Source of the DNA: Parvicella sp964387945
GTDB taxonomy: Bacteria; Bacteroidota; Bacteroidia; Flavobacteriales_D; Parvicellaceae
NCBI GenBank assembly: GCA_964387945.1
Contig: CAYLYX010000016.1
Location: forward strand, 3,141 to 67,140
Length of the DNA: 64,000 nt
Direction: 5' to 3'
This document shows, piece by piece, positions 33,138-41,000 of this stretch; positions within the stretch are counted from its first letter, which is position 1, and every line of letters begins with the position of its first letter. Made by a program: the position numbers and the translations under genes. The notes beneath the pieces are model-generated. The model did no database searches, had not been told where the DNA came from, and saw only the letters and a program-made list of their open reading frames with translations.

Positions 33138-33273
33138 ATCCCGAGTTGCAAGTGGGTTAGGTGTGTCACCATCTACAGTCTATTGGTTTTTCTCTGGATA
33201 TGTAGATGATTTCAAGGTGTTAGAGGAGGCTTATAGGCTAATAAACCACCGAAACAGGTGCTTTCGAGGGTAA
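33103..33273 (+). pseudogene. Helix-turn-helix protein remnant
   Basis: An open stretch without a start codon reads 'LKKHGDKSRVASGLGVSPSTV' then 'LEEAYRLINHRNR', like the helix-turn-helix of small Bacteroidota element proteins. It is in a different frame from the integrase fragment it overlaps and ends at a stop at 33271-33273. The rest of the 33083-33519 gap is AT-rich with no further coding signal seen. Confidence 0.45.
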
Positions 33274-33519
33274 AAAATGTGTTAAAGTAAGGTAGAAGTT
33301 GTATTAATGTTGATTGGTTTTGAAGAGAAATTGACTAAAGTTTACTAATAATTTGATAGAAATTGAATAGACTAAATTCAAATCTTCTAGTTTCTATTGT
33401 ATTTGATTTTTTAGGTATTGAATCTGGTTAATTATATGTTAAAACATTCGTTTCATCTAATATTGGATAACTTTTTAGATAATTTTACGTAACTATGCAT
33501 TACATTTAACTCTAATCAA

Positions 33520-33993
33520 ATGGCTTCTATAGCACTAAATAGCGAAAACGACAAAGACTTATTCCAGGGTTATGTTGATTATGTTAAGGGATATTTTTCT
33601 AAGGAAGGGACTGAAAAGAGAGCACTTGCAAGATCAACAAGAATGTGGGATAAATTGTTGTTGAAATTCGATGATTTTAAGAGTGATGCCAATTTAGATA
33701 TTACGGATATTCGTTTTATGGATTTCCTAACTTCAATATTATTGATTCCTTTAGAGAAGATAGTTCAGGAAATTCACGAAGATGGTGGGGAGTTAACAGC
33801 ATTTGATCAGCATGTGATTGATAATTATCAATATGTATTGAAGTACAGTGAAGCCCTCAACCATGTTTTAGAGTCAAATATGATGTTCTCTATGGAAGAG
33901 GCGTTTAACATTATTGACGAGATGGAGGATGTGCGTGAGGAGTATCAAGAGATAACTGAAGAGTGGAAGTTTGCAAATCTAGATTGTGCCTAA
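33520..33993 (+). CDS. Probable antitoxin partner of MazF-like toxin
   Basis: 157 residues, acidic and helical: 'STRMWDKLLLKFDDFKSDANLDITDIRFMDFLTS...' and a C-terminal 'EEAFNIIDEMEDVREEYQEITEEW'. No MazE-type beta domain or HTH is recognised. It is called an antitoxin only because the toxin GTG start overlaps its stop by 8 bp, the usual toxin-antitoxin arrangement. At 157 residues it is about twice the size of a typical MazE. Confidence 0.6.
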   Translation: MASIALNSENDKDLFQGYVDYVKGYFSKEGTEKRALARSTRMWDKLLLKFDDFKSDANLDITDIRFMDFLTSILLIPLEKIVQEIHEDGGELTAFDQHVIDNYQYVLKYSEALNHVLESNMMFSMEEAFNIIDEMEDVREEYQEITEEWKFANLDCA

Positions 33994-34381
33994 TTATTCA
34001 CCCGGTCAAATAATTACTGTTGACCTTGAACCTGCTTTAGGGCGAGAGTTGAAGAAAGAAAGACCTTGTCTTGTTGTTTCTCCAACCATAACATCTATAC
34101 ACCTTGGAGTTATCACTGTTATACCGATTCGCGGAAAAAATAGAAAGCCAATTAAATCATTTGAAGTTCAAATTAATAATGGTGGAAGTACAGGATTGGC
34201 CAAAGTGAGTAAAATCTGTGTCCCCCAGATTAAGACTGTTGATAAGTCTAGAGTGACGAATGAGCTAGGTATTTGTGGAGACAAAATATTGGCAGAGACT
34301 AGGGAAGTAATGGCTAAATTCTTTCTCATACCTTACAAAGCTCCTGAAAAGGAAGTTGACGAAGGAATCGAAGAGAAATAG
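33986..34381 (+). CDS. MazF/PemK-family endoribonuclease toxin
   Basis: 131 residues, GTG start inside the end of the preceding gene. The MazF/PemK fold is recognisable: start GQIITVDLEPALGRELKKERPCLVVSP, the 'VITVIPIRGKN' strand, and 'STGLAKVSKICVPQIKTVDKSRV', the strand-loop that follows the catalytic threonine position. MazF toxins cut mRNA or tRNA at short motifs when the antitoxin is lost. The C-terminal tail (KAPEKEVDEGIEEK) is acidic. Family assignment is good; target unknown. Confidence 0.85.
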   Translation: MPNYSPGQIITVDLEPALGRELKKERPCLVVSPTITSIHLGVITVIPIRGKNRKPIKSFEVQINNGGSTGLAKVSKICVPQIKTVDKSRVTNELGICGDKILAETREVMAKFFLIPYKAPEKEVDEGIEEK

Positions 34382-34505
34382 GGATATAAATTTTAGCCAG
34401 AGTCATACTTAATAATCAGGTGTCTAAAAAAGTTTCGAAGGCTCTTTGTTTTTTCTTCTTTTTCCCAGTTGTAACTTTTTGGGTAGGTTGGGTGTTTTAC
34501 AGTCA

Positions 34506-35153
34506 ATGATGCGCAAAATATTCATATCAGTTGTGTTATTGACAGGTTTTCTGCCTATTCAACTTAAAGCTCAAGTAAGTGTCTCATTGAGCTCCGGAAT
34601 TATGGAGCATAAGGTAATTGTGCCGTGGTCATGGCACGATCAATTCTATTCTTTGACTCCGAGATTGGAACTCTTTTATACTTTCCAAAAACCTCAACTT
34701 GAAGTTGGTTTGTCGTATACCTATTACAAGGGGCGAATAGAAACATATGATGCATGGAAATATCCAAATCAGTATCGTTATTATTTTGGAGTGGAACGAC
34801 CCTTTAATTTGATGGCGTATTGCGGTGCTCATTCTGATCAGAACAGACTTATTCAAACGTATGCAGGGCTAAAAGTTGGTTATTGGGCTCATAATTTCTG
34901 GTACTGGATTGAAAACCAAACGGACTGGACTGATCAAGAAAGAGGAGAAGGTAGACTCAACCATTTTGCTTTAGGACCGAGATTTGGAATGTCTGTCGGT
35001 AGAAGGGTGCAATTTATTTTGGAATCTGAACACTTTTGGTTAACACCTTCTAATTATGCTGTAAAGTATTTCAAGAGGGTTTCAACCATTCAGGTTGGAA
35101 TTAGGTATAACTTTAAGAGAATGGAAAGTGAGAATTCTTTTGAAACTAGATAG
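34506..35153 (+). CDS. Outer-membrane beta-barrel-like secreted protein
   Basis: About 215 residues. A signal peptide (MMRKIFISVVLLTGFLPIQLKAQ) is followed by alternating aromatic/polar strands such as 'LELFYTFQKPQLEVGLSYTYYKG', 'YRYYFGVERPFNLMAYCG' and a final strand 'TIQVGIRYNFKRM', which fits a small outer-membrane barrel. The longer frame from 34446 would put 20 hydrophobic, non-signal residues in front, so the ATG pair at 34506/34509 is chosen. Transition from the AT-rich patch back to host DNA occurs around here. Confidence 0.7.
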   Translation: MMRKIFISVVLLTGFLPIQLKAQVSVSLSSGIMEHKVIVPWSWHDQFYSLTPRLELFYTFQKPQLEVGLSYTYYKGRIETYDAWKYPNQYRYYFGVERPFNLMAYCGAHSDQNRLIQTYAGLKVGYWAHNFWYWIENQTDWTDQERGEGRLNHFALGPRFGMSVGRRVQFILESEHFWLTPSNYAVKYFKRVSTIQVGIRYNFKRMESENSFETR

Positions 35154-35202
35154 AAACTAATTCAAGAAATATACATCTTTCAAAACCCCTATCTTAGCTT
35201 TC

Positions 35203-36084
35203 ATGAATTTAAAACAAAACACATCAATCAGCTGCCTAATTTTGGGGCTTCTCTTTTTGGTCTCTTGCGAAACCAATGACGAAGCAGGCGATTCCTCAAC
35301 AGATCACACAGAAAATCAAGAAGAAGTTAAACCAGCAGTTCAAGAAACAGATCCTAAAGAGATGCTTCATGAGGCCTATCAGCTATTTAAAGAAGGAAAG
35401 GATGAAGAATCCATTCAACTTGCCAATGAAGTGCTAGCGATTGGAAAGGAAACGGATAACGATACGCTCATTGGAGGTGCGCTGAGCAGTCTATGTAGAA
35501 ACGCGCAAAGGACGCTAGATACGGCTAGGTTGGCTGAATTGAGCATCCAATTGGCTGAGTTAGCGGAACAGTCTGGTGATCAGCAGTGGATGATGAAACG
35601 AGCGCACATGAATGCGGAGATGTGGCGTTTGATTGGCGATCTGGATAAAGCGGAAGCTTTTTACGAAGAAAGTATGGAGATCAGTTTTTCGATTGGATCA
35701 ATGGGCATGTATACCATTGATCATTTCAACAAGTCGTTTGTGGCGACCGCCAAGGGCAATTTTGACGAAGCCGAAATGCTCATTTCAAAATACTATGAAT
35801 TGTTGTATGAAAAAGATTCCGTTTATGAAGACGCTTATGGTTTAATTGCTTTGTCCTATTTGTTAGAGCAAAAACAAAACTATAAAGGAGCGCACGAATT
35901 GGCTGTAGTGACGAGAAGACTGTTTGAAGAACAAAACATTTTTCCAGAACCCCCAGATGAAAAACCGCTGATTGCCGTTGAAGAAAAAGTAAAGGAGGAA
36001 TTAGACGAGAAGGTTTACAATGAGATCAAAAAGCAATCGGAGACGGAATCTGTAAAATCACTGTTGGATAAATACTTGGAATAG
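35203..36084 (+). CDS. TPR-like lipoprotein
   Basis: 293 residues. The lipobox LFLVSCETND gives a lipid-anchored protein, with an acidic linker and then helical repeats of TPR type: 'EMLHEAYQLFKEGKDEESIQLANEVL', 'AELSIQLAELAEQSGDQQWMMKRAHMNAEMWRLIGDLDKAEAFYEESM' and 'AKGNFDEAEMLISKYYELLYEKD'. Likely a periplasmic scaffold protein. No operon partner is obvious; the next gene has its own promoter box. Confidence 0.75.
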   Translation: MNLKQNTSISCLILGLLFLVSCETNDEAGDSSTDHTENQEEVKPAVQETDPKEMLHEAYQLFKEGKDEESIQLANEVLAIGKETDNDTLIGGALSSLCRNAQRTLDTARLAELSIQLAELAEQSGDQQWMMKRAHMNAEMWRLIGDLDKAEAFYEESMEISFSIGSMGMYTIDHFNKSFVATAKGNFDEAEMLISKYYELLYEKDSVYEDAYGLIALSYLLEQKQNYKGAHELAVVTRRLFEEQNIFPEPPDEKPLIAVEEKVKEELDEKVYNEIKKQSETESVKSLLDKYLE

Positions 36085-36113
36085 GAGTTCGTAGCTCTTG
36101 AACTTTATTATCC

Positions 36114-36121
36114 TACCTTTG
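36114..36121 (+). promoter_or_regulatory. -7 box for the RluB-type gene
   Basis: TACCTTTG (TAnnTTTG), 19 bp before the ATG at 36141. Confidence 0.5.
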
Positions 36122-36140
36122 CACTTTATAGATCAAACCC

Positions 36141-36956
36141 ATGAAGCATCCCAAAAAACGTAAAATAGGTAGAAACGAACAAAAGCCGCTGAGAAGGGGT
36201 AATAAGTTTCACCAGCAGGCCAAAAAGCAGACCTCAGAACGAGTAGATGTACGTTTGAACAAGTTCATTGCGGATGCGGGTGTATGCTCACGGAGAGAAG
36301 CAGATAAGTTGATCGAAGCTGGTGAGATTACAGTCAATGGGAAGGTCGAAACGAACATGGGAACACGTGTCACTCGAGAAGATGTGGTGAAGTACAAGGG
36401 AGAAGCATTAAAACGAGAAAAGTTTGTCTACATTCTCATCAATAAACCCAAGGACTACATCACCACCATGAACGATGATCGTGACCGAAAAACGGTACTA
36501 GATTTGATCGATGGTGCTTGTAAGGAACGTGTTTATCCCGTGGGAAGATTGGATAGAAATACAACGGGGCTATTGTTGATGACTAATGATGGTGAGCTCA
36601 CCAAACGCTTGACGCATCCGAGTCACAACGTGACCAAAGTTTATGTGGCCGAATTGGATAAACAAGTCGCACCCGAACACCTCGAGCAACTGATGAAAGG
36701 TTTTGAACTGGAAGATGGTTACACGAAGTTTGATTCGGCAGAATATGATCCTAAAACTGGGGCTAAGAATACCATTTTGGTGAAGATTCATTCGGGTAAG
36801 AACCGGATTGTGCGCAGGTCATTCGAACATTTAGGCTACGATGTGAAGAAATTAGACCGCATCCAGTTTGCAACGCTCAAGAAAGGTGCGTTAACCAGAG
36901 GTAAATGGCGCTTTTTAAATCGAAAAGAAGTAGGGTTCTTAAAGATGACTAAGTAA
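36141..36956 (+). CDS. rluB: 23S rRNA pseudouridine synthase of the RsuA/RluB family
   Basis: 271 residues. A basic N-terminal tail precedes an S4 RNA-binding domain (VRLNKFIADAGVCSRREADKLIEAGEITVNG). The catalytic domain shows the RsuA/RluB/RluE/RluF signature YPVGRLDRNTTGLLLMTNDGEL, whose aspartate (in GRLDR) is the catalytic nucleophile. 'IHSGKNRIVRRSFEHLGYDV' is the conserved C-terminal loop. RluB is the most likely member from size and the S4 domain, but RsuA/RluF cannot be excluded. It converges with meaB with an 8-bp overlap. Confidence 0.9.
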   Translation: MKHPKKRKIGRNEQKPLRRGNKFHQQAKKQTSERVDVRLNKFIADAGVCSRREADKLIEAGEITVNGKVETNMGTRVTREDVVKYKGEALKREKFVYILINKPKDYITTMNDDRDRKTVLDLIDGACKERVYPVGRLDRNTTGLLLMTNDGELTKRLTHPSHNVTKVYVAELDKQVAPEHLEQLMKGFELEDGYTKFDSAEYDPKTGAKNTILVKIHSGKNRIVRRSFEHLGYDVKKLDRIQFATLKKGALTRGKWRFLNRKEVGFLKMTK

Positions 36957-37971
36957 TCTTTAAGTCTTTGAGCAATTGCTCAGCAGCTCGAAATGGACTA
37001 AGTTCCCCCTGTTTGATTTGGGCTATGAGTGAAGCACTTTTTTCTGCATAGTCAGCCTTACTTCTAACCGTTTCTAAAACGAGTTCGTTCACCCTTTCCT
37101 CCATCCACTTTAAATCTTGATGGGTACGGTTGTGCTCAAAAAAGCCGTTCACTTTTGTCGTGTTCTGATAGCTTTTAATCGTCTCTTCAATTTTATCAAT
37201 GCCTTCACCAGAAATGGCACTGCATGAACTAACTACTGGAATCCATTCACTATCACTCGGAGGAAAAAGGTGCATCGCGTTTTTATATTCCGCCATGGCA
37301 GCCTTTACTTTACTTGATTCTTCAATGTCAGCTTTTGTAATGACCAGAGCATCTGCCATTTCCATGATGCCTCGTTTGATTCCCTGCAATTCATCACCTG
37401 CTCCAGCAAGCATTAACAATAAGAAGAAATCTACCATTCCCCTTACTGCAATTTCACTTTGGCCCACACCCACCGTTTCTACAATGATAAAGTCAAAACC
37501 TGCCGCTTCGCAGAGAATGATCGATTCGCGCGTTGCCTTTGCAACACCACCTAGTGATCCACGAGAAGGACTGGGTCGTACAAAGGCTTCTTCTTTTTGC
37601 ACCAGTGTTTCCATCCTGGTTTTATCACCCAAAATAGAGCCACCGCTTTTCTGAGAAGAAGGATCTATCGCCAAAACGGCAAGTCGATGTCCTTTTTCGA
37701 TCAGGTGATTGCCAAAAGCTTCGATGAATGTACTTTTCCCAACACCAGGGACACCAGTAATTCCCACACGTACCGAGTTTCCTGAATGAGGTAAACACCC
37801 GTTGATGATCTCATCCGCCATGTCATGATGCGCTGGTTTAGAGCTCTCCAATAAGGTAATTCCCTGAGCAAGATCAGCTTTGTTGCCTGCCAGAATGCCA
37901 TCAATCAATTGGACAGCTGTTTTATCCGAACGTTTCTGCCTTTTGAAGTTGCTATTTAAAGAGTTCGTCAT
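36949..37971 (-). CDS. meaB: Methylmalonyl-CoA mutase-associated GTPase MeaB
   Basis: 340-residue G3E-family GTPase that protects and reloads B12-dependent methylmalonyl-CoA mutase. Motifs: Walker A GVPGVGKST (P-loop), 'LAVLAIDPSSQKSGGSILGDKTRM' (the ArgK/MeaB switch with the conserved 'GDKTRM'), 'VETVGVGQSE' and the guanine-specificity motif 'VITKAD'. A TAnnTTTG box 15 bp upstream drives it divergently from the acetyltransferase. The mutase genes are not in the window. Confidence 0.94.
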   Translation of the reverse strand: MTNSLNSNFKRQKRSDKTAVQLIDGILAGNKADLAQGITLLESSKPAHHDMADEIINGCLPHSGNSVRVGITGVPGVGKSTFIEAFGNHLIEKGHRLAVLAIDPSSQKSGGSILGDKTRMETLVQKEEAFVRPSPSRGSLGGVAKATRESIILCEAAGFDFIIVETVGVGQSEIAVRGMVDFFLLLMLAGAGDELQGIKRGIMEMADALVITKADIEESSKVKAAMAEYKNAMHLFPPSDSEWIPVVSSCSAISGEGIDKIEETIKSYQNTTKVNGFFEHNRTHQDLKWMEERVNELVLETVRSKADYAEKSASLIAQIKQGELSPFRAAEQLLKDLKIT

Positions 37972-37985
37972 GCTTTTTCCTATTT

Positions 37986-37993
37986 CAAAGATA
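37986..37993 (-). promoter_or_regulatory. -7 box for meaB
   Basis: The minus strand reads TATCTTTG (TAnnTTTG), about 15 bp before the meaB ATG. Confidence 0.5.
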
Positions 37994-38026
37994 CGCGCTT
38001 TATCTTATTTCATTACTTTCGAGACA

Positions 38027-38485
38027 ATGAATACAATTGAATGGCAAGTTAAACACTTTGATGACCTTTCTAAGCGGACATTTCATGACATGATTCAGCT
38101 GCGTGAGAAGGTTTTCGTGGTAGAACAAGACTGCCCCTACCTGGACGTAGACGGTGAGGATCTTCAAGCCTTCCATCTTTTGGGGTTGCAAGAAGGAAAG
38201 GTTTTGGCAACCGCTCGAATTTTCCCTCCGAATGATGAAGGGTTCGTGATTGTGGGTAGGATTTGTACCGACCCAGACTTGCGCGGTAAAGGTGTTGGCA
38301 AGACATTGGTAAAGGAGTCGTTGAACTTCTGTGAAAGCAAGTGGACCCATGTGGCAATCAAAATTTCAGCTCAATGCTACCTCATTCAGTTTTACGAATC
38401 CTTTGGCTTTAGGGTGATAGGAGAGGAGTATTTGGAAGACAACATTCCGCACATATCCATGATTATTGAGCCGATAAGTAATTGA
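38027..38485 (+). CDS. GNAT acetyltransferase, ElaA family
   Basis: 152 residues of GNAT fold. ElaA-type features: start 'EWQVKHFDDLSKRTFHDMIQLREKVFVVEQDCPYLDVDGEDLQAFHL', then the acetyl-CoA loop VGRICTDPDLRGKGVGKTL (R-G-K-G-V-G) and 'SAQCYLIQFYESFGFRVIGEEYLEDNIPHISM'. The frame is open upstream to 37880, but those codons overlap the divergent meaB gene; ATG 38027 gives the family length. Substrate unknown. Confidence 0.88.
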   Translation: MNTIEWQVKHFDDLSKRTFHDMIQLREKVFVVEQDCPYLDVDGEDLQAFHLLGLQEGKVLATARIFPPNDEGFVIVGRICTDPDLRGKGVGKTLVKESLNFCESKWTHVAIKISAQCYLIQFYESFGFRVIGEEYLEDNIPHISMIIEPISN

Positions 38486-38536
38486 CAGACGGTTGGATAG
38501 CGATTTAATAGGGAGTTAGAGTCATTTCATTTCCAC

Positions 38537-38544
38537 TATATTTG
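38537..38544 (+). promoter_or_regulatory. -7 box for the M13 peptidase gene
   Basis: TATATTTG (TAnnTTTG), 14 bp before the ATG at 38559. Confidence 0.5.
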
Positions 38545-38558
38545 CAGTTCTAAAACCA

Positions 38559-40628
38559 ATGAACATGAAGTCATTCTTTAAAATTTCTATCGCTGCAGTA
38601 GCAGTATCTACTTTTTTAGTAAGCTGTAATGAGGAATCAACCTCTTCAGAAAATGAGCACGAAGATGAGGTAGCGCACTCAGGAGGAGAAGTAGAGTCGT
38701 TAGATTTTACGGCTATGGATACTACTGCAAATCCTGCTGTTGATTTTTATCAATTTGCTTGCGGAACATGGTTGGCAAATAATCCAATTCCAGATGAGGA
38801 AAGTAGATGGAGTAATTTCAATGTATTAAGTGACAACAACAACGACATTCTGAAAAACTTGTTGGAGGACGCTCAGGCGAATCCGGGTCCAAGTGGAGAA
38901 GCAAAGCAATTGATAGGAGATCTGTACCAATCTTTTAGCGATACGGTGCATAGAAATGAAATGGGATTAGAGCCCATTCAACCCGTGCTTACCCAGATTG
39001 ATGCGATGACCACAAATGAAGATTTATTGGATGTGTTGGTGAGCTTGCATTCCATAGGCGTAGATGCTGGGTTTGGTATTGGTGTAGAGCAAGACGCTAA
39101 ATTGAATGATCGATATGCAGCTTATTTAGGACAAGGAGGATTAGGTCTTCCCAACCGAGACTATTATTTCAACAAAGATGATAGAAGTGTGATGATTCGA
39201 GAGGAATACGACAAGCACATGGCAACCATGTTTGAAAAAGTGGTGGGAACCTCTGACAAAGCTGCGGCATACAAAATAGAAGAGGAATTGGCTACTGAAA
39301 GCTGGCCTCCTGTGCAGATGAGAAATATTGAGGCTCAATACAATAAGATGACGGTAGCCGAACTGACAGAATTGGCTCCAGGCTTTGATTGGTCAACGTA
39401 TCTTACCAAAAGAGGTATCCAAATTGATTCTATCATTGTCGGACAAAAGACGTTTATGACAAAGTTTGCTGACCTCGCGAAAAATCAGTCCGTAGCAGAT
39501 TGGAAAACCTACCTGAAGTGGACGGTGATGAACCACACCGCAGGCTATTTAACGATGGATTTAGAAAGAACAGACTTCGCGTTTTACAATACAGTGTTAA
39601 GAGGAACCAAAAAGATGAAGCCCTTGTGGAAGAGAGGGGTGATGATGGTGACCATGTCTCCTGTTGGGGAAGCGCTAGGCCAGGTCTTTGTGGAAGAAAA
39701 CTTCACTCCAGAGGCAAAGAACAAGGTTAATGAAATGGTAGACAACATCACGTTGGTGTTTGACGAAAGAATTGATCAATTGGATTGGATGAGCGATGAG
39801 ACCAAAGTGAAAGCGAAGGAGAAGCTATCTTCTTTTGCAAGAAAACTTGGTTTTCCAGATGTTTGGAAATCGTATGAAGGGTTGACCATCGTACCAGATA
39901 ATTACGTACAGAATAAGTTTGCCATGGCTCGATTTAAAATTGAGGATAACCTGAATCGATTAGGGACAGATATTAACAAAGACGAATGGCACATGGCTCC
40001 TCAAATTGTAAATGCCTATTACAACCCGCTGCTAAACGAGATTGTATTCCCTGCAGGAATCATGCAAAAACCCTTCTTTAGTGAGCATTTTGAAGATGCA
40101 GTAAACTATGCGAGAATGGGAGCTGTAATTGGTCACGAATTAACGCATGGTTTTGATGATATGGGGTCTCAGTTTGATGCTACGGGAGCAATGGTGAATT
40201 GGTGGACAGAAGAAGATAAGGAGAAGTTTGACGCAAAAACGCAATTGCTAATCGATCAGTACAATGAGTACGAAGTGTTAGAAGGTGTTTTTGTAAACGG
40301 TGAACTGACACTCGGTGAAAACATAGCTGATTTGGGAGGATTGACAATTGCTTACCATGCCTACCAAAAATCGTTAGAAGGAAAAGAAGATGAAGTGATT
40401 AATGGTTATACCGGAGAACAGCGGTTCTTTATCGCTTTTGGTCAGGTTTGGCAAAACAACATTCGCGATAATGCATTGGTACAGCGAGTAAACAATGATC
40501 CGCATTCTCCAGGAAAATATCGTGTGAATGGAGTGGTTGCTAACATGCCAGAGTTCTTTGAGGCATTTGATGTGCAGCCAGGTGATCCGATGCGTCAGCC
40601 AGATGACAAAATTGCCAAAATTTGGTAA
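38559..40628 (+). CDS. M13-family metallopeptidase (neprilysin/PepO-like) lipoprotein
   Basis: 689 residues. The signal with lipobox TFLVSCNEE is followed by the M13 N-terminal domain (from 'NPAVDFYQFACGTWLANNPIPDEESRW'). The catalytic domain carries the zinc site VIGHELTHGFDD and the third-ligand motif GENIADLGGL. 'NAYYNPLLNEIVFPAGIMQKPFF' and 'VNNDPHSPGKYRVNG' are family signatures. An exported zinc endopeptidase acting on short peptides at the cell envelope. All metal ligands are present. Confidence 0.94.
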   Translation: MNMKSFFKISIAAVAVSTFLVSCNEESTSSENEHEDEVAHSGGEVESLDFTAMDTTANPAVDFYQFACGTWLANNPIPDEESRWSNFNVLSDNNNDILKNLLEDAQANPGPSGEAKQLIGDLYQSFSDTVHRNEMGLEPIQPVLTQIDAMTTNEDLLDVLVSLHSIGVDAGFGIGVEQDAKLNDRYAAYLGQGGLGLPNRDYYFNKDDRSVMIREEYDKHMATMFEKVVGTSDKAAAYKIEEELATESWPPVQMRNIEAQYNKMTVAELTELAPGFDWSTYLTKRGIQIDSIIVGQKTFMTKFADLAKNQSVADWKTYLKWTVMNHTAGYLTMDLERTDFAFYNTVLRGTKKMKPLWKRGVMMVTMSPVGEALGQVFVEENFTPEAKNKVNEMVDNITLVFDERIDQLDWMSDETKVKAKEKLSSFARKLGFPDVWKSYEGLTIVPDNYVQNKFAMARFKIEDNLNRLGTDINKDEWHMAPQIVNAYYNPLLNEIVFPAGIMQKPFFSEHFEDAVNYARMGAVIGHELTHGFDDMGSQFDATGAMVNWWTEEDKEKFDAKTQLLIDQYNEYEVLEGVFVNGELTLGENIADLGGLTIAYHAYQKSLEGKEDEVINGYTGEQRFFIAFGQVWQNNIRDNALVQRVNNDPHSPGKYRVNGVVANMPEFFEAFDVQPGDPMRQPDDKIAKIW

Positions 40629-40631
40629 CCT

Positions 40632-40886
40632 TTGTTGCCAGTGAAAGCAATTTACACATTTATTAAATGGATTTTTAAACTTCCTATTAGGGTGTATCAG
40701 TATGTGATATCTCCGCTAACCCCGGGGAGCTGTAGGCACACCCCTACATGTAGTACGTATGCTATTCAGGCCATTGACGAGTGGGGTCCATTTAAAGGAT
40801 TGTGGTTAGGAATCAAAAGGCTCAGTAAATGTCATCCCTGGGGTTCTCATGGATATGATCCGGTGCCGAAGAAAGACAGCAACTAG
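40632..40886 (+). CDS. yidD: Membrane protein insertion efficiency factor YidD
   Basis: About 84 residues. The YidD core is plain: 'IRVYQYVISPLTPGSCRHTPTCSTYAIQAIDEWGPFKGLWLGIKRLSKCHPWG' with three conserved cysteines (CRHTPTC and the later KCHPWG). No ATG is available near the start; TTG at 40632 (3 bp after the M13 peptidase stop) or GTG at 40641 must be used. It helps YidC-dependent insertion of inner-membrane proteins. Usually next to rnpA or yidC; here it follows a peptidase, probably in the same transcript. Confidence 0.9.
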   Translation: MLPVKAIYTFIKWIFKLPIRVYQYVISPLTPGSCRHTPTCSTYAIQAIDEWGPFKGLWLGIKRLSKCHPWGSHGYDPVPKKDSN

Positions 40887-41000
40887 ATTCGTATTTGCTT
40901 GGCTAATAAAGAGTTGGTTCTTAGGCAACCTTTCGTTTTGAATGGCATTATTTGAGAAGAAATGACTATATTTCAACACTGAACCAAAACCAATCGAAAC

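Noticed and set aside
34420..34500. Possible right island junction near the MazF gene
   Set aside because: No repeat of the tmRNA 3' end was found there, only T-rich sequence. The composition change alone is not enough.
37880..38026. Upstream extension of the ElaA acetyltransferase
   Set aside because: These codons overlap the divergent meaB gene and its promoter. The family's usual N-terminus begins at 38027.
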